A stretch of DNA of 64,000 nucleotides. Source: Brevibacterium sp. 239c (GTDB taxonomy: Bacteria > Actinomycetota > Actinomycetes > Actinomycetales > Brevibacteriaceae). Positions 18,249-26,242 of the stretch are shown here, in pieces (position 1 is the stretch's first letter; every line of letters begins with the position of its first letter). Under the pieces are notes generated by a model. It was given only the letters and a program-made list of their open reading frames with translations. It was not told the DNA's origin and made no database searches. Both the position numbers and the translations under genes were made by a program. Where the stretch lies: positions 1 to 64,000 of the forward strand of contig NZ_FXZH01000017.1 of NCBI RefSeq assembly GCF_900169365.1. The letters are read 5' to 3'.

Positions 18249-18300
18249 CCTCGATCAACGCGGCGTCAGAATATGTCGTCGCCGGCGACGACATATTCTG
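18249..18300. repeat. Palindromic repeat, copy 2
   Basis: Second copy of the element. It has a perfect 34-bp palindrome at 18267-18300 with the same 30-bp inner core as copy 1, plus one outer arm CCTCGATCAAC at 18249-18259; the other arm is missing. It lies about 95 bp downstream of the glmM stop, so it may terminate glmM transcription. The rest of 18046-18394 shows no gene. Confidence 0.85.
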
Positions 18301-18394
18301 GCTAACTGTGGGTCGAGCAGACAACGTGACGCTGAGGCCGCACGGCTGAGCGCAACTGCAGCCGCTGAGGCCGCTGAGCGCAGCTCCTGCGTGG

Positions 18395-19747
18395 CTACAG
18401 CCCCAGGTGCTCCTGAACATTGGCGGCCAGGCGTTCGGCCTGGGCCTGGGCGATGTCTTCGGTCTCGGCTTCGACCATGACGCGGATCAGCGGCTCGGTG
18501 CCAGAGGCCCGCAGCAGGACGCGGCCCGAGCCCTCGAGCTCGGTTTCGACGGCCTGAACCGCCGAGGAGACCTTCGGGTGATCGACCCCGTGCTTGTCGA
18601 CGCCCTTGACGTTGACAAGGGCCTGCGGCAGCTGTGGAATCTCGGCAGCCAGATCAGCCAGAGTCCGCTTCGAATCGGCCATGCGCTTCATCAGGTGCAG
18701 GGCCGTCTGCACACCGTCGCCGGTCGTACCGTGGTCGAGCATGAGCACGTGCCCGGACTGCTCCCCGCCGAGGACGTAGCCGTCTGCGAGCATGCGTTCG
18801 AGGACGTAGCGGTCACCGACAGCGGTCTGGACGGTCTCGATGGAGTACTTGTCCATCGCGTGCTTGAGCCCGATGTTCGACATCACGGTCGTCACGAGCG
18901 TGTTCCCGGTCAGTTCGCCGAGTTCCTTGAGGCCGATCGCCAGGATGCCCATGAGCTGGTCACCGTTGATGACACGGCCCAAAGAGTCCACTGCCAGGCA
19001 GCGGTCGGCGTCGCCGTCGAAGGCCACGCCCAGGTCGGACTGGGTTTCCACGACGAGGCGCTGCAGCGGCTCCAGATGTGTGGAGCCGACGCCGTCGTTG
19101 ATGTTGAAGCCATCGGGCTCGGCGGCGGAGACGATGACCTCGGCACCGGCCTGACGCAGTGCGGCGGGGCCGACGATGGAGGCGGCTCCGTGGGCGCAGT
19201 CGACGACGACCTTGAGGCCGGACAGGGGACGTGTGCCCTCAGCGTCGAGGGAGCGTACGAGCTTCTCTGTGTATTCGTCGGCAGCGGCGGGATAACGGGA
19301 AATGCGACCCACCTCGGCGCCGGTGGGACGGACCCAGTCCTCATCGAGGATCTCCAGGATCGAGTCCTCGACCGAGTCATCGAGCTTCGTTCCGCCCGCT
19401 GCGAAGAACTTGATGCCGTTGTCGGGCATCGGATTGTGGGAGGCGGAGATGACGACGCCGAAGGCGGCACCGGTATCGGCGACGACGCTGGCGATGCCCG
19501 GAGTGGGCAGCATTCCCGCGTCGAGCACGTCGACTCCGGCGGAGGCGATTCCAGCGGAGATCGCGGCGGAGAGGAACTCACCGGAGACACGGGTGTCACG
19601 GCCGACGACGGCGAAGGGACGTTTGCCTTCCGGCCATCCGCGGGTGAGTACCCGCGAGCCTGCCACGGAGAGTTGGAGCGCCAGCCGTGCGGAGATGTCA
19701 CGGTTGGCGAGTCCACGGACACCGTCGGTGCCGAAGAGTCGTGTCAT
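18395..19747 (-). CDS. glmM: Phosphoglucosamine mutase
   Basis: Interconverts GlcN-6-P and GlcN-1-P for UDP-GlcNAc synthesis (450 aa). The phosphoserine loop is ISASHNP with catalytic Ser103; the metal loop is DGDADR; the C-terminal phosphate-binding RASGTEPLIRVMVE is present. ATG 19747 (MTRLFGTDGVRG) is the family start and has GAGGAAAGGA upstream; the frame to 19972 is not coding. It lies downstream of rplM-rpsI, the conserved actinobacterial order, but a strong hairpin at 19904-19936 separates it from rpsI. Confidence 0.97.
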   Translation of the reverse strand: MTRLFGTDGVRGLANRDISARLALQLSVAGSRVLTRGWPEGKRPFAVVGRDTRVSGEFLSAAISAGIASAGVDVLDAGMLPTPGIASVVADTGAAFGVVISASHNPMPDNGIKFFAAGGTKLDDSVEDSILEILDEDWVRPTGAEVGRISRYPAAADEYTEKLVRSLDAEGTRPLSGLKVVVDCAHGAASIVGPAALRQAGAEVIVSAAEPDGFNINDGVGSTHLEPLQRLVVETQSDLGVAFDGDADRCLAVDSLGRVINGDQLMGILAIGLKELGELTGNTLVTTVMSNIGLKHAMDKYSIETVQTAVGDRYVLERMLADGYVLGGEQSGHVLMLDHGTTGDGVQTALHLMKRMADSKRTLADLAAEIPQLPQALVNVKGVDKHGVDHPKVSSAVQAVETELEGSGRVLLRASGTEPLIRVMVEAETEDIAQAQAERLAANVQEHLGL

Positions 19748-19903
19748 GGAAAGTCCTTTCCTCAATTTCTCGTCGATTTTAGTCCATAGAGCCGCCGAGG
19801 CGGTCGTGCCGGACCGTGCAACGTCCGAAATCCGTGCGAGATATGTCGCCTGCATCGGTGCGAGGTGACGCCGCCGATGGCGGTGTGGCATGTGGATGCA
19901 CGA

Positions 19904-19936
19904 AATGCGGCCCCGAATCCGGTTCGGGGCCGCATT
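19904..19936 (-). terminator. Terminator between rpsI and glmM
   Basis: Perfect 14-bp stem, AATGCGGCCCCGAA (19904-19917) against TTCGGGGCCGCATT (19923-19936), with a 5-base loop. It lies about 75 bp after the rpsI stop. It should end the rplM-rpsI transcript and give glmM its own promoter. Confidence 0.75.
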
Positions 19937-20008
19937 GCGATGTTCATCGAGCTGAACTGTTGAGGACTGCACTTCAGCGGCAGACCAGGCGCAGTCCTGA
20001 CAGCAGAA

Positions 20009-20524
20009 TCAGCGCTTCGAGAACTGAGGTGCCTTACGTGCCTTCTTGAGACCGGCCTTCTTGCGCTCGGGGACGCGTGCGTCGCGGCGCAGGTAGCCTG
20101 CCTTCTTCAGCTCAGCACGGTTCGACTCTTCGTCGATCTGGTTGAGCGAACGGGCGATGCCCAGGCGAACGGCTCCGGCCTGGCCGGAAGGTCCGCCACC
20201 GGAGATGCGCACGACGACGTCGAAGCGTCCTTCGAGGTCCAGGAGACGGAAAGGCTCGTTCACGAGCTGCTGGTGCAGCTTGTTCGGGAAGTACTCTTCG
20301 AGAGTGCGTCCGTTGATGGTCCATTCACCGGATCCCGGGATCAGGCGGACGCGAGCGATTGCCTGCTTGCGGCGGCCGACTCCGTTGCCGGGAGCGGTCA
20401 GGGACTGTCCACGTCCGCCGGCGGTCTGTTCGCCCAGGCCTGCGGAATCGGGGGTCTCCGACGTGTATTCGGTTGCGGTTGGTTCTTCGACAGATTCTGT
20501 CGCAGTGGTGGTTTCTTCAGCCAC
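20009..20524 (-). CDS. rpsI: 30S ribosomal protein S9 (uS9)
   Basis: Ribosomal protein uS9, 171 aa. The conserved body starts at [14 protein letters not shown] (about residue 48) and ends with the tRNA-contacting tail [12 protein letters not shown]. The first 45 residues are an acidic Thr/Glu-rich extension, common in actinobacterial S9. GTG 20524 has a strong GAGGAG site. It lies 35 bp after rplM, in the universal L13-S9 operon. Confidence 0.98.
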   Translation of the reverse strand: MAEETTTATESVEEPTATEYTSETPDSAGLGEQTAGGRGQSLTAPGNGVGRRKQAIARVRLIPGSGEWTINGRTLEEYFPNKLHQQLVNEPFRLLDLEGRFDVVVRISGGGPSGQAGAVRLGIARSLNQIDEESNRAELKKAGYLRRDARVPERKKAGLKKARKAPQFSKR

Positions 20525-20559
20525 GGTTCTCCTCGGTATGTCTAGAGCTGGGGCGCGCT

Positions 20560-21003
20560 TTACTGCGCGACCTGGCTGAGTTCGTACGGCTGCGGATTCT
20601 GAGCGGCGTGTGGGTGCTCTCCACCCGTGTACACCTTCAGCTTCTGCATCTGGGCACGTCCGAGACGAGTCTTCGGAACCATACCGCCGACAGCCTTTTC
20701 GACTGCGCGCTCGGGATTGGTGGCGAGAAGCTCGGCGTAGTTGACGCTCTTCAGACCGCCCGGGTAACCCGAGTGGTGGTAAGCGCGCTTCTGATCGAGC
20801 TTCGCACCGGTCAATGCGACCTTGTCTGCATTGATGATGATGACGAAGTCACCGGTATCGATATGAGGAGCAAAGGTGGTCTTGTGCTTGCCGCGCAACA
20901 GGCGTGCAACCTGTGAGGCAAGACGACCGAGCACCTGGTCAGTGGCGTCAATGACGTGCCACTGGCGCTCAATATCGCCGGGCTTGGGTGTGAACGTACG
21001 CAA
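20560..21003 (-). CDS. rplM: 50S ribosomal protein L13 (uL13)
   Basis: Ribosomal protein uL13, 147 aa, with full-length family features ([49 protein letters not shown]). The N-terminus [15 protein letters not shown] fits the family exactly, so the start is the unusual TTG at 21003. An AGAAGG ribosome site lies six bases before it. A long leader with an inverted repeat precedes it. Confidence 0.97.
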   Translation of the reverse strand: MRTFTPKPGDIERQWHVIDATDQVLGRLASQVARLLRGKHKTTFAPHIDTGDFVIIINADKVALTGAKLDQKRAYHHSGYPGGLKSVNYAELLATNPERAVEKAVGGMVPKTRLGRAQMQKLKVYTGGEHPHAAQNPQPYELSQVAQ

Positions 21004-21034
21004 AAGTAGCCTTCTTTTCGTATCTCTTGGTGTA

Positions 21035-21078
21035 GTGCTGATGACTCATCGGGTCGTGAGTCTGATGAGTCAAGGCAC
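21035..21078 (-). promoter_or_regulatory. Structured 5' leader of rplM-rpsI (candidate)
   Basis: Inverted repeat TGACTCATC (21042-21050) / GATGAGTCA (21064-21072), extended by GTGC/GCAC outer pairs across a small internal loop. It begins about 30 bp upstream of the rplM start, inside the expected 5' leader. Ribosomal protein operons are often autoregulated through such hairpins; whether L13 or S9 binds this one is unknown. Confidence 0.45.
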
Positions 21079-21256
21079 TCGTTGTCTTGAATCGGGTCTG
21101 TCCATCGAAATCGTCCCCTCACCTACGGGCCTGCAACGCATGAGGCTATGTAAGGGAGCACGACGGACACACACAACGACAATCAAATATACATGCATCC
21201 GCTCTCGCGGAGCAAACGCTCAGGCCAGTGCCAGAGCGGGTGGAAAGCTGAGCCGA

Positions 21257-21262
21257 TACTAT
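21257..21262 (+). promoter_or_regulatory. -10 box of leaderless promoter
   Basis: TACTAT lies six bases before the GTG at 21269. It places transcription start on the start codon of the first membrane paralog. Confidence 0.55.
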
Positions 21263-21268
21263 TGACCT

Positions 21269-24013
21269 GTGCCGCCTACATCCCTTCTGCCCACGCGCCT
21301 TCCCGCATACAGACTCCTCGTGCTGGGATCAGTTCTCGGGCTCCTGCTGCTCGTACTCGGTCCGGCACAGTCACCGGCCACCCCGGCGGATGAGTCACCG
21401 ACTGCAGGCGGGGACTTCGCAACGACGGCGAGCACACCAGTGTCATCGACCACCTCAGCGACTGCGGGCACGGGAACAACGGATGCAGATTCGGATGCCG
21501 CAGGGTCCCCCGACGGCAAGACCATCGTCTACGGCATACCCGGCCTGACCATCAATGATATCGATCCGAAGCGCACACCGAACCTCTACGAGCTCTTCTC
21601 CAACGGTGCTGCTGCCAACCTCAACGTCCGCACCATCGGCTCAGCCACCTGCCCCGGTTCGGGCTGGCTGTCCATGGGTGCCGGCGCTCGCGCCCAGGCG
21701 GGTCCGCCGACCGACCCGGAACAAGAAGGAAGCAAGTCGACCTGCCCGTCTCTGAGCGCTCCGTCCACCGGCGAAGAGGCAGTGGGCAAGACAGCCGAAG
21801 ATTCGGATAGCACCACGAAATCGAGTGGTGGAGCAGCCGTATCGGGTGATGAAGATCTCACGAAACAGCAGGTGAAGGGCACGACCACTGCAAGGATCGA
21901 TGACTTCGAGTCCATCAAGGAGCCGAACATCGATTCCGGCTACTCGGTGGACTACGGGATGCTCGCTCGACTCGTGCGTGAACAGGGGAAGGCTGGCTCT
22001 GAAGGGACGACTGCGCCTCAGGGGACAGACGCATCGGGACATGCTTCGCAGCTTCAGCCCTGCGTCGCCGCCGAGGGACCGGGCGCGGCCTACGCCGTCG
22101 CCGACGAGAACGGCGTTGTGGCCAACTACACGGACGATGCCGCCGCCACAGACTGCCGGCTCGATCTCGTTGACTTGGGCTCGATCGGCTCTTCGGCCTG
22201 GCTCTACGATCCGATCCCCAACTTCTCCTACACCGTCCCTGTCTTCTTCGACCGTGACGAACGCGTCGCCGAGGCCGACAAACGTCTGGGCGACAAACTG
22301 CAGCAGGTGAAGGAGAACGCAAAGCCGGGAAGCGCGGAGCCGACGATCATGGTGGCCGGCCTCGGCGACAGTTCGGGTCTGCCGCAGCTGCGCGCCTTCG
22401 TTGCCTCCGGTCCCGGCTACGAACCGGGCAGCCTGTCTTCACCCAGCACTCGCACACCCGGGCTCCTGCAGATCACGGACATCGCTCCGGGAATCCTTGA
22501 CCAGTTCGGCATCTCCTCTCCCAGCGGCATCAAATTCGACAACACGCCCAGCGAGGACGATCCGCAGAAGCGCATCGACGACCTCGTGTCCGAAGCGCAG
22601 AAGGCGACGTCGATCTATCAGCATCTGTCGACGTTCTCCCTCCTCCTCGACATCATCTTCTATGTCCTGTTCCTCCTGTGCGGACTCCTCCTGAGCCGCA
22701 CTCTCCTCGGTCGCCGAGGCGGTGCGACGGTGGCTCCGAAGGTGCACCGTTTCCTCGCCTGGGTCTCACTGGCCGTCGCGACCGTGCCGATGAGCGCGTT
22801 CGTGGCCAGCCTGTTCCCGTGGGCCAGACTGCCGCACCCCGGGTTCGGACTCAGCGTGTCGATCGCTGTCTCAGCAGCTCTCCTCTTCACAGCCTCTCTG
22901 CTCCCCCCGTGGGGTCGCACCTGGCGCGGTCGTGTGGCTGCACTCTCGCTGCTGAGTTTCCTCATCCTCTCCGCGGATCTCATCACCGGTTCGCATCTGC
23001 AGGGGAACTCGCTGCTGGGCTACAACCCGATCGTCGGTGGCCGCTACTACGGGCTGGGCAATCAGGGTGCGGCGATCTTCATCGTCAGCCTCTTCATCTT
23101 CCTGGGTCTTGCGATCTCCTGGCTGAGGGCTAAAGGGCATCGCCGGATGGTCTTCCTCCTGCCCCTCGTCCTTGGACTGTTTGCGGTCTTCGTGTCCGGG
23201 AACCCGGCATGGGGTGCGAAGTTCGGTGGCACGATCGCCACCTTGGCGGGCCTGCTTGTGCTGTTGGCACTGGTCAGCCGCATCCGCCTGTCCGTCTTCC
23301 GCCTCGTGCTCATCGGCCTCGCTTCCTTGGCAGTGCTGCTGGGCATCGCATTCCTCGATTGGCTGCGCGTGCCCGGGGCACGATCACACTTCGGGAACTT
23401 CTTCGACCAGATCGTGACCGGTGAAGCTCTGCAGGTGGTCGGTCGCAAGCTTGGAGCCAACCTCCACATCATTCAGATCAACCCGGGACTGGCGATCGTG
23501 ACTCCTCTTGCAGTCATCGCCATCCTGTTCTTCCTCCGCTACCTGCTCCACTTCCCCAGCATTGCGCCCACCAGCCGCACGGGTCGACTGACGAACAAAT
23601 GGCGCGGTCGCCTGCCGCAGGTGTTCGCGGACCAGGACATCCACTTCGGGTTCCTCGCCGCGGCCACAGGCATGGCGGTGGGTCTGGTTCTCACGGACTC
23701 CGGGATCGCTGTGCCTTCCACCGGTGCCATGGTGCTGCTGCCCTACCTGTTGGCCCTCAGCGCCGAGCACGCGAACGAACCAGTCACGGACGGAAACCCA
23801 GATCAGGGCAGACCACGCCGCGACACTCCAAGTGGGCGCAGTTCAGGTGGGCGCAGTTCAGGTGGGCGCAGTTCAGGTGGGCGCAGTTCAGGTGGGGGCA
23901 GTCCACGTCCGCGCAGCCGCCACACCATCCTCATGGCTGCCAAGCCCGCAGCCGCCTCGCCTGCCGCCGACTCCCCTGATGGTTCGACCGGGACCGGGAG
24001 GGATCGGACATGA
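21269..24013 (+). CDS. Alkaline-phosphatase-like polytopic membrane protein (paralog 1)
   Basis: Large envelope protein of 914 aa, function unknown. A signal anchor (about 13-33) is followed by a Thr/Ser-rich linker and an extracytoplasmic domain (about 85-435). Its start (YGIPGLTINDIDPKRTPNLYELF, then CPGSGWLSMGAGARA) and end (ITDIAPGILDQFGI) look like the alkaline-phosphatase superfamily. The usual metal-binding Asp after the first strand appears replaced (GIPG). About ten membrane helices follow, with GRYYGLGN (about 591), DWLR and HFGNFFDQIVTGEAL (about 700), and DSGIAVP. The tail has five GRSSG repeats. GTG 21269 fits a leaderless start. It overlaps paralog 2 by ATGA. Confidence 0.8.
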   Translation: MPPTSLLPTRLPAYRLLVLGSVLGLLLLVLGPAQSPATPADESPTAGGDFATTASTPVSSTTSATAGTGTTDADSDAAGSPDGKTIVYGIPGLTINDIDPKRTPNLYELFSNGAAANLNVRTIGSATCPGSGWLSMGAGARAQAGPPTDPEQEGSKSTCPSLSAPSTGEEAVGKTAEDSDSTTKSSGGAAVSGDEDLTKQQVKGTTTARIDDFESIKEPNIDSGYSVDYGMLARLVREQGKAGSEGTTAPQGTDASGHASQLQPCVAAEGPGAAYAVADENGVVANYTDDAAATDCRLDLVDLGSIGSSAWLYDPIPNFSYTVPVFFDRDERVAEADKRLGDKLQQVKENAKPGSAEPTIMVAGLGDSSGLPQLRAFVASGPGYEPGSLSSPSTRTPGLLQITDIAPGILDQFGISSPSGIKFDNTPSEDDPQKRIDDLVSEAQKATSIYQHLSTFSLLLDIIFYVLFLLCGLLLSRTLLGRRGGATVAPKVHRFLAWVSLAVATVPMSAFVASLFPWARLPHPGFGLSVSIAVSAALLFTASLLPPWGRTWRGRVAALSLLSFLILSADLITGSHLQGNSLLGYNPIVGGRYYGLGNQGAAIFIVSLFIFLGLAISWLRAKGHRRMVFLLPLVLGLFAVFVSGNPAWGAKFGGTIATLAGLLVLLALVSRIRLSVFRLVLIGLASLAVLLGIAFLDWLRVPGARSHFGNFFDQIVTGEALQVVGRKLGANLHIIQINPGLAIVTPLAVIAILFFLRYLLHFPSIAPTSRTGRLTNKWRGRLPQVFADQDIHFGFLAAATGMAVGLVLTDSGIAVPSTGAMVLLPYLLALSAEHANEPVTDGNPDQGRPRRDTPSGRSSGGRSSGGRSSGGRSSGGGSPRPRSRHTILMAAKPAAASPAADSPDGSTGTGRDRT
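23832..23901 (+). repeat. 15-bp tandem repeat, GRSSG-coding
   Basis: About 4.5 copies of GTGGGCGCAGTTCAG, the last diverging, in frame near the C-terminus of paralog 1. Each unit adds five residues, so copy-number change would keep the frame. Confidence 0.9.
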
Positions 24014-26217
24014 GGGGCAGTATCTTCCCGTTGCGGGTGCTGCTGGGCGTCTTCGTCATCGCCCTGCTCGTCCTCGGCCTCCCGCCAGCTTCCCAAGCGA
24101 GCACGAACACGAACACGACCGAGAGCACCAGCACAACCGCCAATACCGCTGCCTCGGCCAGCAGTACTGAGAGCACCACCTCGGCGAACACTGCCACGGA
24201 CGCCCCACCTAAGACACCCGAATCGGGCACCGCACCGATCTTCATCGGAGTGTCCGGCTTCAGCTTCGAAGACCTCGACCCGCGCACCACCCCGAATCTG
24301 TGGAAGATGATGAAGTCCGCGCAGATCGGCACCATCACTCCACGCAGCGTGCACTCCAGCAGCTGCCCCGTCGACGGCTGGCTGGGTGTCGGGTCGGGCC
24401 GTCGCGCCGCCGACGAACCGCGGGAGGAGTGCCGTCAGTCTGCCTCACCGCTCGATGGCTGGGTCGCGGACTGGGACGTCTATCGCCAGGTGGCTCGTGG
24501 GGACAACTACGATGCCCTGTTGGGCGGACTCTCCGAGTCGGTTCCGACGATCAAGGCCTTCGGCTCCGGTGCCGCCATTGCCGCAGCTTCACCCAACGGG
24601 CATGTCACTGGGTGGACTCCGGCCGGCGATGACCTCGCCGACAAGGCCACCCAAGCCTCGGAGGGTGGTGAGCTCTCACTCATCGACCTCGGAAACACGA
24701 CCGCGGACGGATACTCCCTTAAGAACCTCGACAAGCGGGTCGGCACGATCCTTGCCGCCACAGGGTGGAGCGACGGCAACGCCGCCCAGGGACTGTCATC
24801 TGGGAAATCGCCGGTGATCTTCTCCTCCATCGCTGACGGTGCCAACGACGGCTCCTCGATGCAGGCGACGATGATGCTTCAACCCGGAGGTGCCCCGGGA
24901 CTGCTGACCTCCTCGTCGACACGTCAGCCGGGTCTGGTGCAGGTTCCTGACATCGCACCGACGCTTGTCGAACTCAGCGGCGGTGAACCCATGGCCAATG
25001 CGGCCGGTGCTCCGATGACCTCTGACACCGGAGGCAGCTGGGAGTCTCGCTACCAGGCCGTTCTCGACCGTCAGGTGGCGGTGAAGACCCAGAACGAACT
25101 GTCCACCTGGTTCTTCCCCGTCGTCGCTGCGCTCATGATCGGCCTACTGGTCCTGGCCTGGTTCCTGCGTAAGAATCATCGCGATCTCGTCCATTCCGGT
25201 GCCTACCGGCTGGGCACCGTCTTCGCCGCAATGCCGGTGTCGACCTACCTCGTCAACACGGTGCCGTGGGAGCGAGCGACCAACCCGGATATTGCGATGT
25301 TGGGAGCCCTGGTCGGCTGGTCGCTGATACTCGGAGCCATCGCCCTGCTCGGACCGTGGCGCGGGCACAAACTCGGGCCGATGCTCTTCATCTGCGTCGT
25401 CACAGTTCTCGTCCTGGCCTACGACGTGATCACCGGTTCTCAGCTCCAGATGTCGACGCTGCTGGGCGAGCCGCTGCTCATCGCATCGAGGTTCTACGGC
25501 ATCGGCAACTCAGCACTCGCGCTCTACTGCTGCGCCCTCCTGCTGGCCGTCGCCGGGTTCGCATCGCTGACAACCCGGCCGATCGTGCGCATCCTCATCG
25601 TCACCGTGCCGGTCCTCGTGTCGAGCGTCATCCTGGCTGCCCCGGGGCTGGGCACGAAATTCGGGTCCGTGCCGACGCTGATCATCGGCGTCGCCTACCT
25701 CGTCCTCGCGGCCGCGAGCATCAGATTCTCACTCAAACGCATGGGCCTGACGGTGGGGATCGCCGGCTTCGTTATGCTGGCCGTTCTGTTCATCGACTGG
25801 CTGCGCCCGGCCGATCAGCGCACCCACTTCGGCCGTTTCTTCGATTCCATCATCAGCGGTGAGGCCCTGAGCGTGCTCGCCCGCAAGATCGGCATGAACA
25901 TCGACATCCTGACCCAGTCATGGATGACACTCGTCCTGCCGCTCATCATCATCGGCGTGTTCTGGCTGGCGCTCGATCCGCAGCGCTTCTCACTGCAGGG
26001 CATGACCGACTCCTACACTCGGATCCCACTGCTGCGGGCCGGCATGATCAGCCTCGCCATCCTGCTGGGGGTCGGCACCATCATCAACGACTCGGGAATC
26101 GTCGTCCCCGCCGTGGGCATCCTCTTCCTCGTTCCCGTTCTCGTCCACCTCGAAACCTTCGATCCGAACCAGACGGCAGACAACGGCGGTCAGACGAAAC
26201 TCATCAGCTCCGTCTGA
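24010..26217 (+). CDS. Alkaline-phosphatase-like polytopic membrane protein (paralog 2)
   Basis: Protein of 735 aa with the same plan as its upstream neighbour: signal peptide (about 8-30), Ser/Thr-rich linker, an extracytoplasmic domain opening with FIGVSGFSFEDLDPRTTPNLWKMM and CPVDGWLGVGSGRRA, then about ten membrane helices. Motifs shared with paralog 1 are RFYGIGN (about 493), TKFGS, DWLR...THFGRFFDSIISGEAL and NDSGIVVP. The N-terminal superfamily Asp is again absent (GVSG). Joined to paralog 1 by ATGA, it is probably translated with it and may form a heteromer. The role is unknown; I infer work on an envelope polymer or lipid. Confidence 0.8.
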   Translation: MRGSIFPLRVLLGVFVIALLVLGLPPASQASTNTNTTESTSTTANTAASASSTESTTSANTATDAPPKTPESGTAPIFIGVSGFSFEDLDPRTTPNLWKMMKSAQIGTITPRSVHSSSCPVDGWLGVGSGRRAADEPREECRQSASPLDGWVADWDVYRQVARGDNYDALLGGLSESVPTIKAFGSGAAIAAASPNGHVTGWTPAGDDLADKATQASEGGELSLIDLGNTTADGYSLKNLDKRVGTILAATGWSDGNAAQGLSSGKSPVIFSSIADGANDGSSMQATMMLQPGGAPGLLTSSSTRQPGLVQVPDIAPTLVELSGGEPMANAAGAPMTSDTGGSWESRYQAVLDRQVAVKTQNELSTWFFPVVAALMIGLLVLAWFLRKNHRDLVHSGAYRLGTVFAAMPVSTYLVNTVPWERATNPDIAMLGALVGWSLILGAIALLGPWRGHKLGPMLFICVVTVLVLAYDVITGSQLQMSTLLGEPLLIASRFYGIGNSALALYCCALLLAVAGFASLTTRPIVRILIVTVPVLVSSVILAAPGLGTKFGSVPTLIIGVAYLVLAAASIRFSLKRMGLTVGIAGFVMLAVLFIDWLRPADQRTHFGRFFDSIISGEALSVLARKIGMNIDILTQSWMTLVLPLIIIGVFWLALDPQRFSLQGMTDSYTRIPLLRAGMISLAILLGVGTIINDSGIVVPAVGILFLVPVLVHLETFDPNQTADNGGQTKLISSV

Positions 26218-26242
26218 CCGCCGTCTGCCCTCACACGGCGGT
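26217..26242. terminator. Bidirectional terminator
   Basis: ACCGCCGT (26217-26224) pairs with ACGGCGGT (26235-26242). It sits between the convergent membrane-protein operon and the 5'-nucleotidase, and overlaps the last codons of the latter. Confidence 0.6.

Noticed and set aside
18407..19789. 460-codon open frame opposite glmM
   Set aside because: Antisense shadow of glmM with repetitive Val/Asp/Gly composition and no recognisable domain.
23832..23901. CRISPR-like direct repeats
   Set aside because: Units are 15 bp, contiguous without spacers, in frame within a coding sequence.
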